This document shows positions 36,930 to 47,594 of a DNA stretch of 64,000 nt, one piece after another (position 1 is the stretch's first letter; every line of letters starts with the position of its first letter). The position numbers and the translations under genes are program-made. This stretch comes from Dolomedes plantarius. Lineage: Eukaryota > Arthropoda > Arachnida > Araneae > Dolomedidae. The notes under the pieces were generated by a model, which saw only the letters and a list, made by a program, of their open reading frames with translations, had not been told where the DNA came from and ran no database searches. Location: contig OU015492.1 in assembly GCA_907164885.2 (NCBI GenBank), forward strand, positions 190,377,766 to 190,441,765. Reading direction: 5' to 3'.

Positions 36930-39150
36930 GGGCAATTTCTAATTTAATTTCTTTGTTGTGTTAATTCTTTTTATTTTATGTTTTGTGGGAAAATATTGAG
37001 TTTTTCATCTTCAGATTACGATAACTCGCCAAAATATGATCGTAGAATTTTGATCTTTTTACAATCTGAGACTACAGACATTTCTCTTTCAAACTAGACC
37101 TCATTTGTTTAAAAATATTTTAAAACAGACTAATATTTTCATCAAAAAATGAAACACAGTTGTTCAGCATTGCTTCACCTATCTGCCAAAAGATGGCAGC
37201 ACATGTAAAATTGTTTTGTTTGTTAACTATTTTATATTTAATTTTTAATAAATGACTATTTTTCCTAAAATATAAAATGACATTGATTTTAATCCTTACT
37301 TTACATTTTTGCTTTGAAAAAATCATAAAAAAATAAAAATAAAATATACAAATTAGAGAGAGGGAGAGAGAGTTAGTTGGTTGGTTGGTTGAATAAAAGA
37401 GGGCTGCGCTTTTTTGCGTGACAAAAATACACTAATATAATCAATAGAAATCTACATATAAAATCACGTTTAGAGTTGAAAAAATAACGTAAGGAACTTC
37501 GTTCCTGACGGGGGTCCCCCGACCGCAAAATTTTTTATTTGTTTTTCAACTGTGTTTCCATGCATCTTCGGTGTTAAATGCATATTTCTTGACAAACAGT
37601 AGAAGCACTGAGTCTCTAGAACGTTCTAAGGTAAATAACTTTTTAATGTTCTTGCATCTTATAAAATCAATCCAAAAATTGTATTTAACTTACATCAATC
37701 CGTAGTTGCAGGATTAATTCAAAATATTTTATTCTGAATCTATAATAATCACATAATATGGTTGTGTATGGTTATCAACAAAAGATTAACACTTCCAGGA
37801 TATAAAAGCTAACTTTTGATCCTAGATTTTCAGATTTATACCTACCCGCTTGTAGGATAATTTTAAATGCAATGATGAGGTTAACATGAAGAACATGATA
37901 CGGTCGCCACCCTGTGGCGATATGACGCCAATGTGGCATTACGAATTGAAGAATCATGGGGTGAAAACTTTTTTTCCCCAATGCGGAGGCACTTGTCGTG
38001 AAGGCATTTGCCTGTAATAAACCCTAAAGGAATAGGAAATAAATCCTTCAGAATAAATCCTAAAGGGTATTCTTTCCTCATACTTGAAACTAAAGAACAG
38101 AATATTGTAATGCAAGCAATAAAACGAAAACAAGGACTAATAATACAAACTCATCAGTTGAAGATTAATTTTCGGCTGACAATAATAAACTTTTGGCGTC
38201 TATGTCACTGAAGTAAAATATGTTAAATACATACGCCTGATACCCCTTTATAAGACTGACTGTAGAACATATAATATGACAATAAGTTTGACCCATTTAT
38301 AAGTCACGTTAAAAGGGGTACCTACTTCTTAACAAGAGCCTAGTTAAAGAATTCTAACTGAAGAATTGTAATACTTCCTAATTGAATAATTGCCTAATTC
38401 TTTACAAATCCTAATTTTACTGTGATTTTGGCGAATTTTGAAAACTTCGCCAAACCTCGCGGGGAGGGCAGGAAATTACCAACTCCTTTACATTAACTGG
38501 AATTTGATTATATTTTCTAGATTTCTCGTAATAGAACTAATACTAAATTTCAAATGAAACAGTGGATCCGTGTTACCTACAGTGTAAAACAATCATATTT
38601 TTCCTTTCCGCTTTACATGGTAGTTTAATCTGTTATGTAGTTATATATAGTCAATATACAAATTGTATAATTGACTCATCTTAGTCACAACGGCAACAAG
38701 TGAATAAAGGCAGTATTTATACTTTTTTGAAAACTATTTCTTTCGCCTTGATGTCTTTTCTTTCATGCTCCGTTTGTATCAAAGCATTGGAGCAAAGAGA
38801 CAGCGTGATTAGATTAACAAATAGACCGATAAACTGCTGTTTAAATAAAACAAAAGACGAATAAAATAAACTTTTACAGCCGGATCACTGTTTTAATGAA
38901 CTAGTATGATATAATAGTATAGATTGTGTGTTAATTTAGTTGTTTTCCAAGCTATTCAGATACTATACTTCAAACTGTTTGTTTGTAACTAAAACTTGTT
39001 ATAAACTTTTAATATTTATGATTATATATTATACTACTGATAAGTAAATTTGTAATGCAAATCACTATCATTATGTCTGAGAATTTTAGAATACAACAAG
39101 TTTAATTGGAAGAAATTATGAAAAATTAAATTAATTTATATGAAATAACT
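36930..39150. other. AT-rich non-coding stretch
   Basis: Contains an AG-rich run with a (GGTT)n tract at about 37,356–37,392 and short direct repeats of ATAAATCCT/CTAAAGG words at 38,020–38,075. No exon recognised. Confidence 0.5.
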
Positions 39151-39160
39151 TACTATTTAA

Positions 39161-39886
39161 GGGGACAGTGGACTTTCAAAATTGTGAAATTTGTCCAAAA
39201 ATTCGACTTTTTTATTTTATTAAATTGTGAAACTACGGACGAGTAGGAATGTGTTGCAAAAAGAATTTTTAATTTCTGTGATTACTTTCCTAGTTATAGG
39301 CATTTGTATTTAATTTAGATATTATGTGGTTACTAATAGCAATAACTTTAAATGTGTATTTCTCAAAATAAAAATTTTCGTGTCATACGAATATTCAAAC
39401 TGCTCCAGGCGCATTTCTAATTATCGTATTTCTTCGAAATTTAAGTTTTATATGCTTAACTGTATATCAAATAAATCTTATTGTAAAAAAATGATGCTTC
39501 ATAGCTCAGAATTTCTAAATTTTGTACTTGAAAAGATGATTTATAGGTATTTTGCGTAATAAAAAGGGTGTTTTCACTATTATTATTTTTTCTCTTTATA
39601 TTTTCAATGAATTAATAAAATAAGCAATAACTTTCATTGTTAGTTCTATAAGGTATCCTGCAAATAAAAATTACCATATTATATGCAAAAGAAATGCACC
39701 TGGAACATTTTTAATTAGGCCAGTTATTGATATAATTAATAATTCACAATGCACAAATAATTATTAATATTTCATCTTTAAATTTTAACCACTTTTACAT
39801 ATCTATGGTACTAATCACGTATTCAAATTTCAAGCAAATTTATTCAAAACAAAAAAAAAAGTTACGTTTGAAGGTCCACTGTTCCC
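39161..39886. mobile_element. TTAA-flanked terminal inverted repeat element
   Basis: The 726-bp sequence is bounded by TTAA on both sides (39,157–39,160; 39,887–39,890). Its ends are GGGGACAGTGGACTTTCAAA and, inverted, GGGAACAGTGGACCTTCAAA. TTAA duplication is used by piggyBac and Kolobok transposons; ends beginning GGG fit Kolobok-type better than piggyBac (CCY). The interior is AT-rich with one frame of 77 codons and no recognisable transposase, so it is non-autonomous. Confidence 0.72.
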
Positions 39887-40012
39887 TTAAGGAATTTCAA
39901 GTTTGATTGGGTTTATTATTTTACGTGTGTGTGTGTATAATATAACAGGGGTGGCCAAGACATAAAATGATAATTTGGGAATATTAACATACTTTAGACT
40001 TAAAGCGGGTAC

Positions 40013-40048
40013 TATTCCCTCTCTTTTGTAAGAACGCCATTAAGGGGG

Positions 40049-40097
<49 letters not shown>

Positions 40098-40399
40098 TTG
40101 TTGGCCCATATTCTTACGATACATGCTAAATAAGAATGGGATATAAGATAATGATCTTATATCCCATTATTATTCTTATATCCCATTATTATTTAGCATG
40201 ATAATAATCTTATCATGCTAAATAAGATCTATGCTATCCATGCTATTCTTGGGATACATACATTGTTTTTTTCTTATGGTTTACCTTTCTTTACGGGGTG
40301 GGATAGCATGTATCCCAAGAATATGGGCCAACAATGAATATATATATATATATATATATATAACCCCCTTAATGGCGTTCTTACAAAAGAGAGGGAATA
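40013..40399. repeat. Large imperfect palindrome with nested hairpins
   Basis: The left arm 40,013–40,115 and right arm 40,317–40,399 are exact inverted copies apart from the length of their internal (TA)n (words TATTCCCTCTCTTTTGTAAG, AACGCCATTAAGGGGG, TTGGCCCATATTCTT). The 200-bp centre holds further hairpins, including GGGATATAAGAT…ATCTTATATCCC and CATGCTAAATAA…TTATTTAGCATG, and an inverted pair ATTCTTGGGATACAT/ATGTATCCCAAGAAT. The right arm is part of a piggyBac-like MITE. Confidence 0.88.
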
Positions 40400-40427
40400 G
40401 AAAAATATGGGCCCTGTAAGCCAAAGG
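40284..40427. mobile_element. piggyBac-like MITE, copy 1 (short)
   Basis: It runs from CCTTTCTTTACGGGG to the inverted CCTTTGGCTTACAGGGC end. The right flank is TTAA (40,428–40,431) and the left flank TTTA, a one-base change. It shares both end modules and a TA core with the copies at 50.3 and 60.5 kb. Confidence 0.75.
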
Positions 40428-40470
40428 TTAATTAAATATATCATTCTCCAATTATTAGAATAATTAATAC

Positions 40471-41015
40471 AGGTTGTCCGGGCTAAAAGTATCCAAAAGT
40501 CATGACTTATTTTTACGGAACTACCCATTAGAATTTTTAAAAAATATTTAAATAGAAAGAACATCTCACCAAGTTTTAATATCAATCATAGTATCATAGA
40601 TTTCGATGTGTGCACCTTTTGTAGCACGATAAACGTCTAAATGGTAATCCAGTTCTCTCCAAATGTTTCGTAGCATATCAGGAGTTATTACACGAATTGC
40701 TTGAACGATACGCTTCTTCAACTCCTCCATGGTTTCAATTTTTTATTTATACACAACGGATTTAATGAATCCCCAAGCAAAAAAGTCATATAACTCCTGA
40801 TATGCTACAAAACACTTGGAGAGAACTGGATTACCATTTAGACGTTAGTCGTGCTACAAAAGGTGAGCACATCGAAATCTATGATACTATGATAGAAATC
40901 TATGATTGATATTAAAACTTGGTGAGATGTTCTTTCTATTTAAATAAATATTTTTAAATTCTAATGGGTAGTTCCATAAAAATAAGTCATAACTTTTGGA
41001 TAACTTTAGCCGGGT
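40471..41015. mobile_element. Foldback element built from transposase 3' ends
   Basis: Two arms of about 220 bp (40,471–40,687 and 40,791–41,015) are inverted copies of each other. Each begins at an end like GTTGTCCGGGCTAAAAGTAT and runs into transposase coding sequence. The 100-bp centre holds the unique part of the coding fragment. The structure is what an inverted duplication of one transposon end with loss of the other end would leave. Confidence 0.82.
40566..40790 (-). pseudogene. Transposase C-terminal fragment in the foldback element
   Basis: The minus-strand frame reads YDFFAWGFIKSVVYK, a stop, then KIETMEELKKRIVQAIRVIT, PDMLRNIWRELDYHLDV and ends TKGAHIEIYDTM…KTW. 'FFxWGxxKxxVY' and 'PxxLRNxWxELxxRLDxCRxxxGxHIE' are typical of mariner-related transposases with a third catalytic Asp; only the region after that residue remains. 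The opposite arm repeats the last two thirds of it inverted. Confidence 0.78.
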
Positions 41016-41024
41016 ATTTATAAA

Positions 41025-42715
41025 TTTTTAAATAGTTTTAATAGCTTTGATAATTAATTCTCTTTTGTCTTGCCAAATTATTCAAATCTGGCATGTTTTG
41101 AGTTATAGCAGTTCGTAGCAATTCAGTTAAATGCTCATTTGTCAGCACTGAACATTATTTTTTATCAACCGTCATGTAGATGATTCATAGCTGTAAATTG
41201 TACCAAAAATGGAGGTCATTCGACATACTAATTTAAATTTTAGGTGTTTAGATTATGACACAAATATCCAAAATTCTAGCAGACAGCTGCAAAGAAAGCG
41301 AGAAAGGGCCGCATATCCCTGTAAATATAATCTCACTGTTTAAAAAGTTTTAGTAATTGGATGGCTTAACAATGCGATAGGGGAGTCAGGCAAAGTTTTA
41401 AGATCGCGTACCGGAAGTATGATGTATGTTCTACACATCCTATCTACTCCTATATGTTCTACACATAACAAATTTATGTTCAGCAGGAAAAGTTAAGAGA
41501 GACTGGTCAATTAAATAATTACATAATTAATAAATTAATCTTTGATATTGTGATACATACGAGAAAAAATTAGATTTCACATGAAATAAACACAAGGATG
41601 AGGAAAAATTTGTTCTGATATTGCCTTCAGAATTGCTAAGTAAAGCCAGTAAATTTGTTTTTCATAAGATCGGACTGTTTTTTATCAAAACATAGGGTTT
41701 TAACTACTCGGGTTGTACTTAACGGCATTATGTATACGCTTCATTATGAAAACGCTTTGATCATCAGGGGCAATGCTAATTTTTTTTTCTTTATGCATCG
41801 AAGTATACGAAAGAGGTGTTATACTTGAAAGAAAAATTGACAAAATGCTCAAAATGTACTGAAAATAAATTACGTTGAAGGAAAAGGAACAATGCTTTTC
41901 GAAGAATACATGACTATAAATGTTAGAAGTCATAAAAAAAAATGTTGAGGCGAGTATAAGTTATTCAATTGATCCAAATAAATAAAATACTGATACAGAG
42001 TTTTGAGTTATATCTCCATGTTCTTTATTTCACTTAAAATGTCGCACAAAATTCCTTTGAAGTACTCCTATTACTTTTAAATGAGCTACATTTTCATAGC
42101 TGTTTCTTAATTCTTTTTTAAGCGTTTTTCCCCGCTCGGAAAAGGGATATCCGATGTCATATCTATTTGGAGGTTTCATTCATAAATTAGCTTTAGCGTG
42201 AGCACGAACCCTTTATGTGAAAGCGTGCACAAATGACATAAATAGGCGAGGATTTGCAGCATTAGCTGTTACGTTTTCTCGCCATTTCAGGCAGTTTACA
42301 CGCTTTTTGCATTTAATAAAGCATAACTGGAAAAATCTTTTTATGTATTGAAGAAAGTAAGTGGATGTGGGGCTAAATACACTACACCTATAAATAGCTA
42401 CCCAAACTACGGATCACGAGATCATGACATTCTGATAAAATCGCGAATTTAGGTTGCTTATGAATTTGCATATTTTTATATGCACAAACATGTTTAGAGA
42501 GTAAATATAGGAGATACGAGACAGTTCCAAGATGATTCGATATTTTTACTGATAGAAATGATTTAATTTTTTTGCTTGCTCATAGTATATCGCTAGCATT
42601 TTGCAAGGTTAGTGAACGCGTTAAAATTTTGTATCGTATTGTTGATAACAGTCCTTCTATAACAGTTTGAAGAGTTTCAGTGAAACTGAAGAAGCTTACA
42701 AGGGCGAATTCGAGA
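41025..42715. other. AT-rich non-coding stretch
   Basis: No gene, repeat boundary or RNA gene recognised. Confidence 0.5.
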
Positions 42716-42719
42716 CTAT

Positions 42720-42900
42720 AATCTATATGTTGTGTTGTTGTTGCCTATGCCCCTTGACCGACAGTAACATCAGATCAAGTCCCGAAGGCTATGGGCAATG
42801 AAGGTGCGGCTCCTGTTTTGAATTAGCACCACAAGAGTCGAAGTCCGACTTGGCTAAATGACCGGTCCCGTAATTTTGAACCGAGTCAAGTGACAAGACA
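42720..42900 (+). repeat. Unclassified GC-richer repeat fragment
   Basis: A block with TTGCCTATGCCCCTTGACCG and GATCAAGTCCCGAAGGCTAT, the latter with a B-box-like core, contrasts with AT-rich flanks and ends where a Helitron-like copy begins. Probably a retroposon fragment. Confidence 0.35.
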
Positions 42901-42903
42901 TAA

Positions 42904-43518
42904 TCTATATATAGAAAAGAGTTCCGTGACTAACCGACTGATAACGCACAGACCAAACCGCCGGACCTAAAGGGCTGAAATTTTGCATGACGATTCGACT
43001 TATAGTGTAGGGTTGCACTAAGAAAGATTTTTGAAAAATTCTTCTTAGATATTTTAAATTAAATTTTTAAGCTGTTTGTAACTTTTTTAAAATTTGCATT
43101 TAAAATAATAAGCTGAGGATTGTAAAATTTATATCACGAGAAAGATCATAAAAATTTCTTTAAAATGAAATCTTTTTCGAATTTTTAACCTCTATATTCT
43201 GATTTTTGGTGAATTTTTCAAAGATTAATTTTTAGAACTTAATTTATTAAATGTTGATGACGGGATTTCGCTTCTTTTTGTGATACTTTAAATTAATCTT
43301 GTGTTACGTGCATAACAACGAAATAAACTGACAAAAAAAATATTAAAATACGGTAAAAGATAAAATTTAACCACTAAACTAATTAAGGGGGAAGTTTTAT
43401 AAGAAATTAATTCAAATTAGTATGTTTTATGGATATTAAACATACAAATTAATTGCTTACATTGACCGTTGTATTTAATTTGAATGTACTCCGTAGCGAA
43501 GCACGGGTATTCAGCTAG
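42904..43518 (+). mobile_element. Helitron-like element, copy 1
   Basis: It begins TCTATATATAGAAAAGAG and ends with a hairpin-plus-CTAG terminus (CCGTAGCGAAGCACGGGT, then CAGCTAG). Insertion lies between A and T, with no duplication or inverted ends, as for Helitrons. Shared internal words are CAGACCAAACCGC, CTGAAATTTTGCATG and GACCGTTGTATTTAATTTGA. No Rep/helicase coding remains. Confidence 0.78.
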
Positions 43519-43573
43519 TGCATTATATTTAAGGAAATTATTAAAAAAGGCAAAATATTTAACTTCATTCTTA

Positions 43574-43740
43574 TCTATACTTATATATAAAGAGAGAGAG
43601 ATTTTGTACGTGGAGGGTAATCTCCGGAACCACTGCACCTATTTGAAAAATTCTTTCACTGTTTGAAAGGTACATTAATCCAGATGGACATAGGCTATAT
43701 ATTATGTATATATATTGTGATAGGCTATATATTGTGATCA
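43574..43740 (+). mobile_element. Helitron-like 5' end fragment of a second family
   Basis: It starts TCTATACTTATATATAAAGA and includes CACCTATTTGAAAAATTCTT and GATGGACATAGGCTATAT, words I recall from Helitron 5' regions in other arthropods. No 3' terminus was found; the fragment stops near the next TIR element. Confidence 0.5.
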
Positions 43741-43773
43741 GTAGAAATAAAGTTAGGGGGGGATACTCTAGAT

Positions 43774-44218
43774 TTGTGTGCACGGCCGCCATCTTGGATT
43801 TTTCCGCCAGGGTTTGGCGCATTTCGCATGGCGATAATTATTGCGTTCTGGTAAAAATAACCCAATGTCAAATTCTCTAATTTTAAGATCAAACAGTTAT
43901 TTCTGATGTGATCTTTTAATTACAGTATAATAATTTTAGGTCAGATCTTAGCCTTGACCTGGAAATCTGAGTCAAATTGACTATACTCAAAAGAGTAAAT
44001 TAGGGGCTTGTGGCGGCCCAGTGGTACAGCGCGCTGGTTTTCGGTGCTGAGGGTGCTCAGATCGAGTCCCAGCGTTGCGCCACGAAAAATGCCTCCGTTC
44101 GTGTCGTCCCTTCATAGGGGGTAATGCTGTCCGCCTATATGGTGCCCCCACAATAAAATGGACAGTAAAAAACTGCGGCGTAGTAAGGGCCAATGTTTGA
44201 ATACAAGTGCCTCCGCAT

Positions 44219-44266
<48 letters not shown>

Positions 44267-45278
44267 TAAATTATTTTTAAAACTAAGAGTCTTTTTGTTG
44301 AAAATTTTTGAATCCATTATCAGTTTTTCGTTAACTTATTAAATTTAAGTTGCTTTTAATTTTGTTTATCGATTGTCAATTAGTATACTATAATGATACA
44401 CCATTTCATTTATTTGAAGTAAAAATTATCTGCCATCATTTTTTCGTAAAATGTAAAATACAGTATACATTTTAAATACAATATATTTTAAAATATTTTA
44501 TAATTCCAAGTTGTAGTGGATTACAAATAAATTTAAATAACTGAAGTTCAACTTCTCTCTCCCCAGGAACCTAAGTTTAAAAGTTAGTTAAGTTATTGGT
44601 TTAGGAAAAGGTTTTTTTTTCTTATTTCCAACACAGCAGGATAAATGGTCAAATAATCCTCGTCCCGATTTTATTGTATGCACCAAATATTTGGTTAAGG
44701 TCAAATCTGAAGTAAAATTTCATTACCACAATGCCCTAACCCCCCCCCCCCCCCAAAAAAAAAAATAGGATCTGGTTACTCACCATAAATTTATGGGTTC
44801 ATAATTATTTTACATTTTTCAAAGCTGAATTTTAGATAATTTTTAAATTGCAAGTTATTTAGGTGGTATGAAAATGCTGTATTTTTTTTCTAATTAACAA
44901 TATATTGGCATAATATTTTGGTGATTCATTGCTATTAGTCAAAGAGTTGGGGCAAACTGAATAGATGGCATTGAAATTTTATCTGTAAGTAAAATTCATT
45001 TGACCAAATTTTTCATATGGATCATAATTTGAAAAGGTAGTTTTTAATTAAAAATGACAAAAAAAATCTAAGTCCAACGTTTAAATGATTTTTCAAAAAT
45101 TTTTCTAAGTTTCATAATTTAAACAGGTGGTTTTTTATTAAAAAAGCTAAGAAAATTCAAAGTCCAGCGTTTTGAAAACACCGCTTAAAACACATTGGCG
45201 AGAAATTTTCCACTCCTCAAAACACAGTAAAATCGCCAAGTTGGCGCAAAAAATCCAAGATGGCGGCCGTGCACACAA
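43774..45278. mobile_element. 1.5-kb TIR element with YY1-like terminal motifs
   Basis: The ends are exact inverted copies for 30 bp (TTGTGTGCACGGCCGCCATC then TTGGATTTTT), followed by TTGGCG/CGCCA words on both sides. A younger SINE sits inside (44,003–44,259), so the element was about 1.23 kb before. No transposase is visible. The superfamily is unclear; the TTGGCG-rich subterminal parts recall the Merlin element at 33.8 kb. No target duplication was recognised. Confidence 0.75.
44003..44259 (+). mobile_element. tRNA-derived SINE with poly(A) tail and 14-bp target duplication
   Basis: The body starts GGGGCTTGTGGCGGCCCAGT with an A-box (GGCCCAGTGGTACAGCGCG) and a B-box-like GATCGAGTCCC, and ends CAAGTGCCTCCGCATTGG plus about 36 A. 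The perfect duplication AAAAGAGTAAATTA flanks it (43,989–44,002 and 44,260–44,273). Intact tail and duplication mark a young insertion made by LINE machinery. Its 3' part resembles the SINE at 54,398. Confidence 0.95.
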
Positions 45279-45433
45279 TTATTAAGTAACGTAATATTAA
45301 TTTGAATATTATTTTAGGTGCTTAAAATAATTAAAAAAACATTCTTTACTTAAAATCCTTTTTTTATTTTTGTATTTTTATTTCACCTCTTACTCTAATT
45401 TTGAGATACCAATGTGTATCTATACTTCTATAA

Positions 45434-45961
45434 TCTATATATATAAAACAGTTCCGTATCTGACTCATTCATTCACTGACTGACTGACTGACATTCAACG
45501 CACAGACCAAACCGCTGGACCTAAAGGGCTGAAATTTTGCATGGCGATTCTTCTAATAGTGTAGAGGTGCACAAAGAAAGATTTTTCAAAAATTCTTCTT
45601 AGATTTTTTTAAATTAAATTTTTAATCTGTTTTTTAAACTTTTTTTACGTTTGCATTTAAAATAATACATTGAGGGTTATAAAATTTATATCACGAGGAA
45701 GATCATAAAAATTCCTTAAAAATGAAATTTTTTTCGAATTTTTACCTCCATTTCCTGATTTTTGGTGAATTTTTAAAGATTAATTTTTAGAATTTAATTT
45801 ATTAAATGCTGATCACGTGATTTCTTTTTCTGGTACTCTCAATAAATTTATCGTCACGTGCGTAACAACTAATAGACAAAAAAAATATTTTTTTCTCTTT
45901 CTAATGCAGCAGACGATTGGATATTTTCCAAAAAAAATGCGTATCCCTTACGATTTTTTTG

Positions 45962-45997
<36 letters not shown>

Positions 45998-46146
45998 TAG
46001 ATAGATATATATTTTACATCAATTGTATACATTGATCATCGCATTTATTATAAATATATATATTTATTTTTTGGCATAAATTGCATACATTGACCGTTGT
46101 ATTTAATTTGAATGTACTCCGTAGCGAAGCGCGGGTTTTCAGCTAG
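45434..46146 (+). mobile_element. Helitron-like element, copy 2
   Basis: Starts TCTATATATATAAAACAGTT and ends GCGAAGCGCGGGTTTTCAG then CTAG|T. The 3' hairpin CCGTAGC-GAA-GCGCGG pairs well and stands about 9 nt before CTAG. It carries (CATT)n and (GACT)n runs near the 5' end. Confidence 0.83.
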
Positions 46147-46149
46147 TAA

Positions 46150-47260
46150 TATATATTTGAATATTAGTTTTAAAAATTCCGCATATACTTAAGTTTTTTT
46201 CTTGGTATGTATCTCTCTGAAATAAAGTCAGCTACATGAACTGGGTGCCCAAAAGATTCAACGTTAAATGTTACAAAGTGGCTAAGAAATGTACTAAAAT
46301 TGTTAAATTTAAGACTTTTCAACAATAATTGTTATTTCTTTGCAATGATATCACAAAATATTGACTCTGAAACAAATTCTTCTTACATTTTTTTGTATAA
46401 TATCAACATGTCTTTTACACGTTGTTCATGATCGTTATCGATCGTGAGATACTTGCATGAATGATTGCTCCCATTAATTCAATATTTAATGTTTCTCGGA
46501 AAGAATTAGGACACCATGCTATTTTTGCAAACAGCTATCTATTTGATACACTCATTGACACCAATATCTGATGATCTATCAGATGGCTCTGGAGAAGTTA
46601 TTAAACGAAAATTTTCGTAAGGATTTAGGTCAGGGCTAAAGAAGATAATCGGTCATATATCGCTATTGACTTATATCTTTAGTCCCTGTTTTTTCAAAAG
46701 TTAAGAGTTAGTTCTTCGCGTAAAGAAATTATCTATGATCATTTCTGTTACACTAACAAAGATAGTCTCTTAACTGGTTTTATGTAAACTTTTAAATTAC
46801 TTTTTTTTTTGTTTTAGGTTTTTTTGTTTTGTTTAATAAATTAGGAAAAATATATCTTTAAATCGATTAGTTAAACGTTTAGTCGTATGATCCATACACT
46901 TTTTTTACCAGTTATTATGAATTGAAATTTAGATTTACAAAATATATGGAATCTTTGATATTATCTTCCTCCATCATTCCAAGGATTTTTTTTGTTTATT
47001 TTTTTTTCAATAAATGGCCGAATTTAAATTTATTCATCAACGTATACGTTTATACTTAAGAAAAAAATTTAAAAACTTAGCGATTAATTTTAAATGAGCT
47101 TTTTTTTTTATATAAAACTGACTACTATTTCAAAATTATCTATTTTTTGGCAATCTGTGAACGTAAATATAAAGATATGAAATTCTTGTAAAATTATAGA
47201 CTTTGGTGACTAACTCAATAGAATACGTATTGCTTTCAAAGAATCTAAGATTTTTCACAA
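46150..47260. other. AT-rich non-coding stretch
   Basis: No feature recognised. Confidence 0.5.
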
Positions 47261-47265
47261 AAATA

Positions 47266-47590
47266 CAGTATAACCCCGTTATAGCGAACCCGGTATATCA
47301 CGAACTCCCGGATATAACGGACGAAAATTTTTGCCCTGTCGTTTTCCTATTGTACGTAATTTAATTAGTATTGTGTCATTTTAATGTAATCGATTTTAAT
47401 CGATTAATTATCATTTTTTAATAGATTTTATCATTTTTTTATACATCATTATTGAATGCACATTGCAACTAATGAGTTATATATTTTGTGAACTCTAGCA
47501 TTTTTCTTAACGGTTCGGATATAGCGAACCACCGGATAAAGCGAACAAAACCTTTGGTCCCTTGAAGTTCGTTATAACGGAGTTCGACTG
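47266..47590. mobile_element. pogo/Tigger-like MITE
   Basis: The 325-bp element lies between TA dinucleotides with ends CAGTATAACCCCGTTATAGC and, inverted, CAGTCGAACTCCGTTATAAC. Further GGATATAGCGAAC/CGGATATAACGGAC words lie inside each end. 'CAGT…CGTTATAACGAAC' ends are typical of pogo-type elements across animals. No coding capacity. Confidence 0.85.
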
Positions 47591-47594
47591 TATT

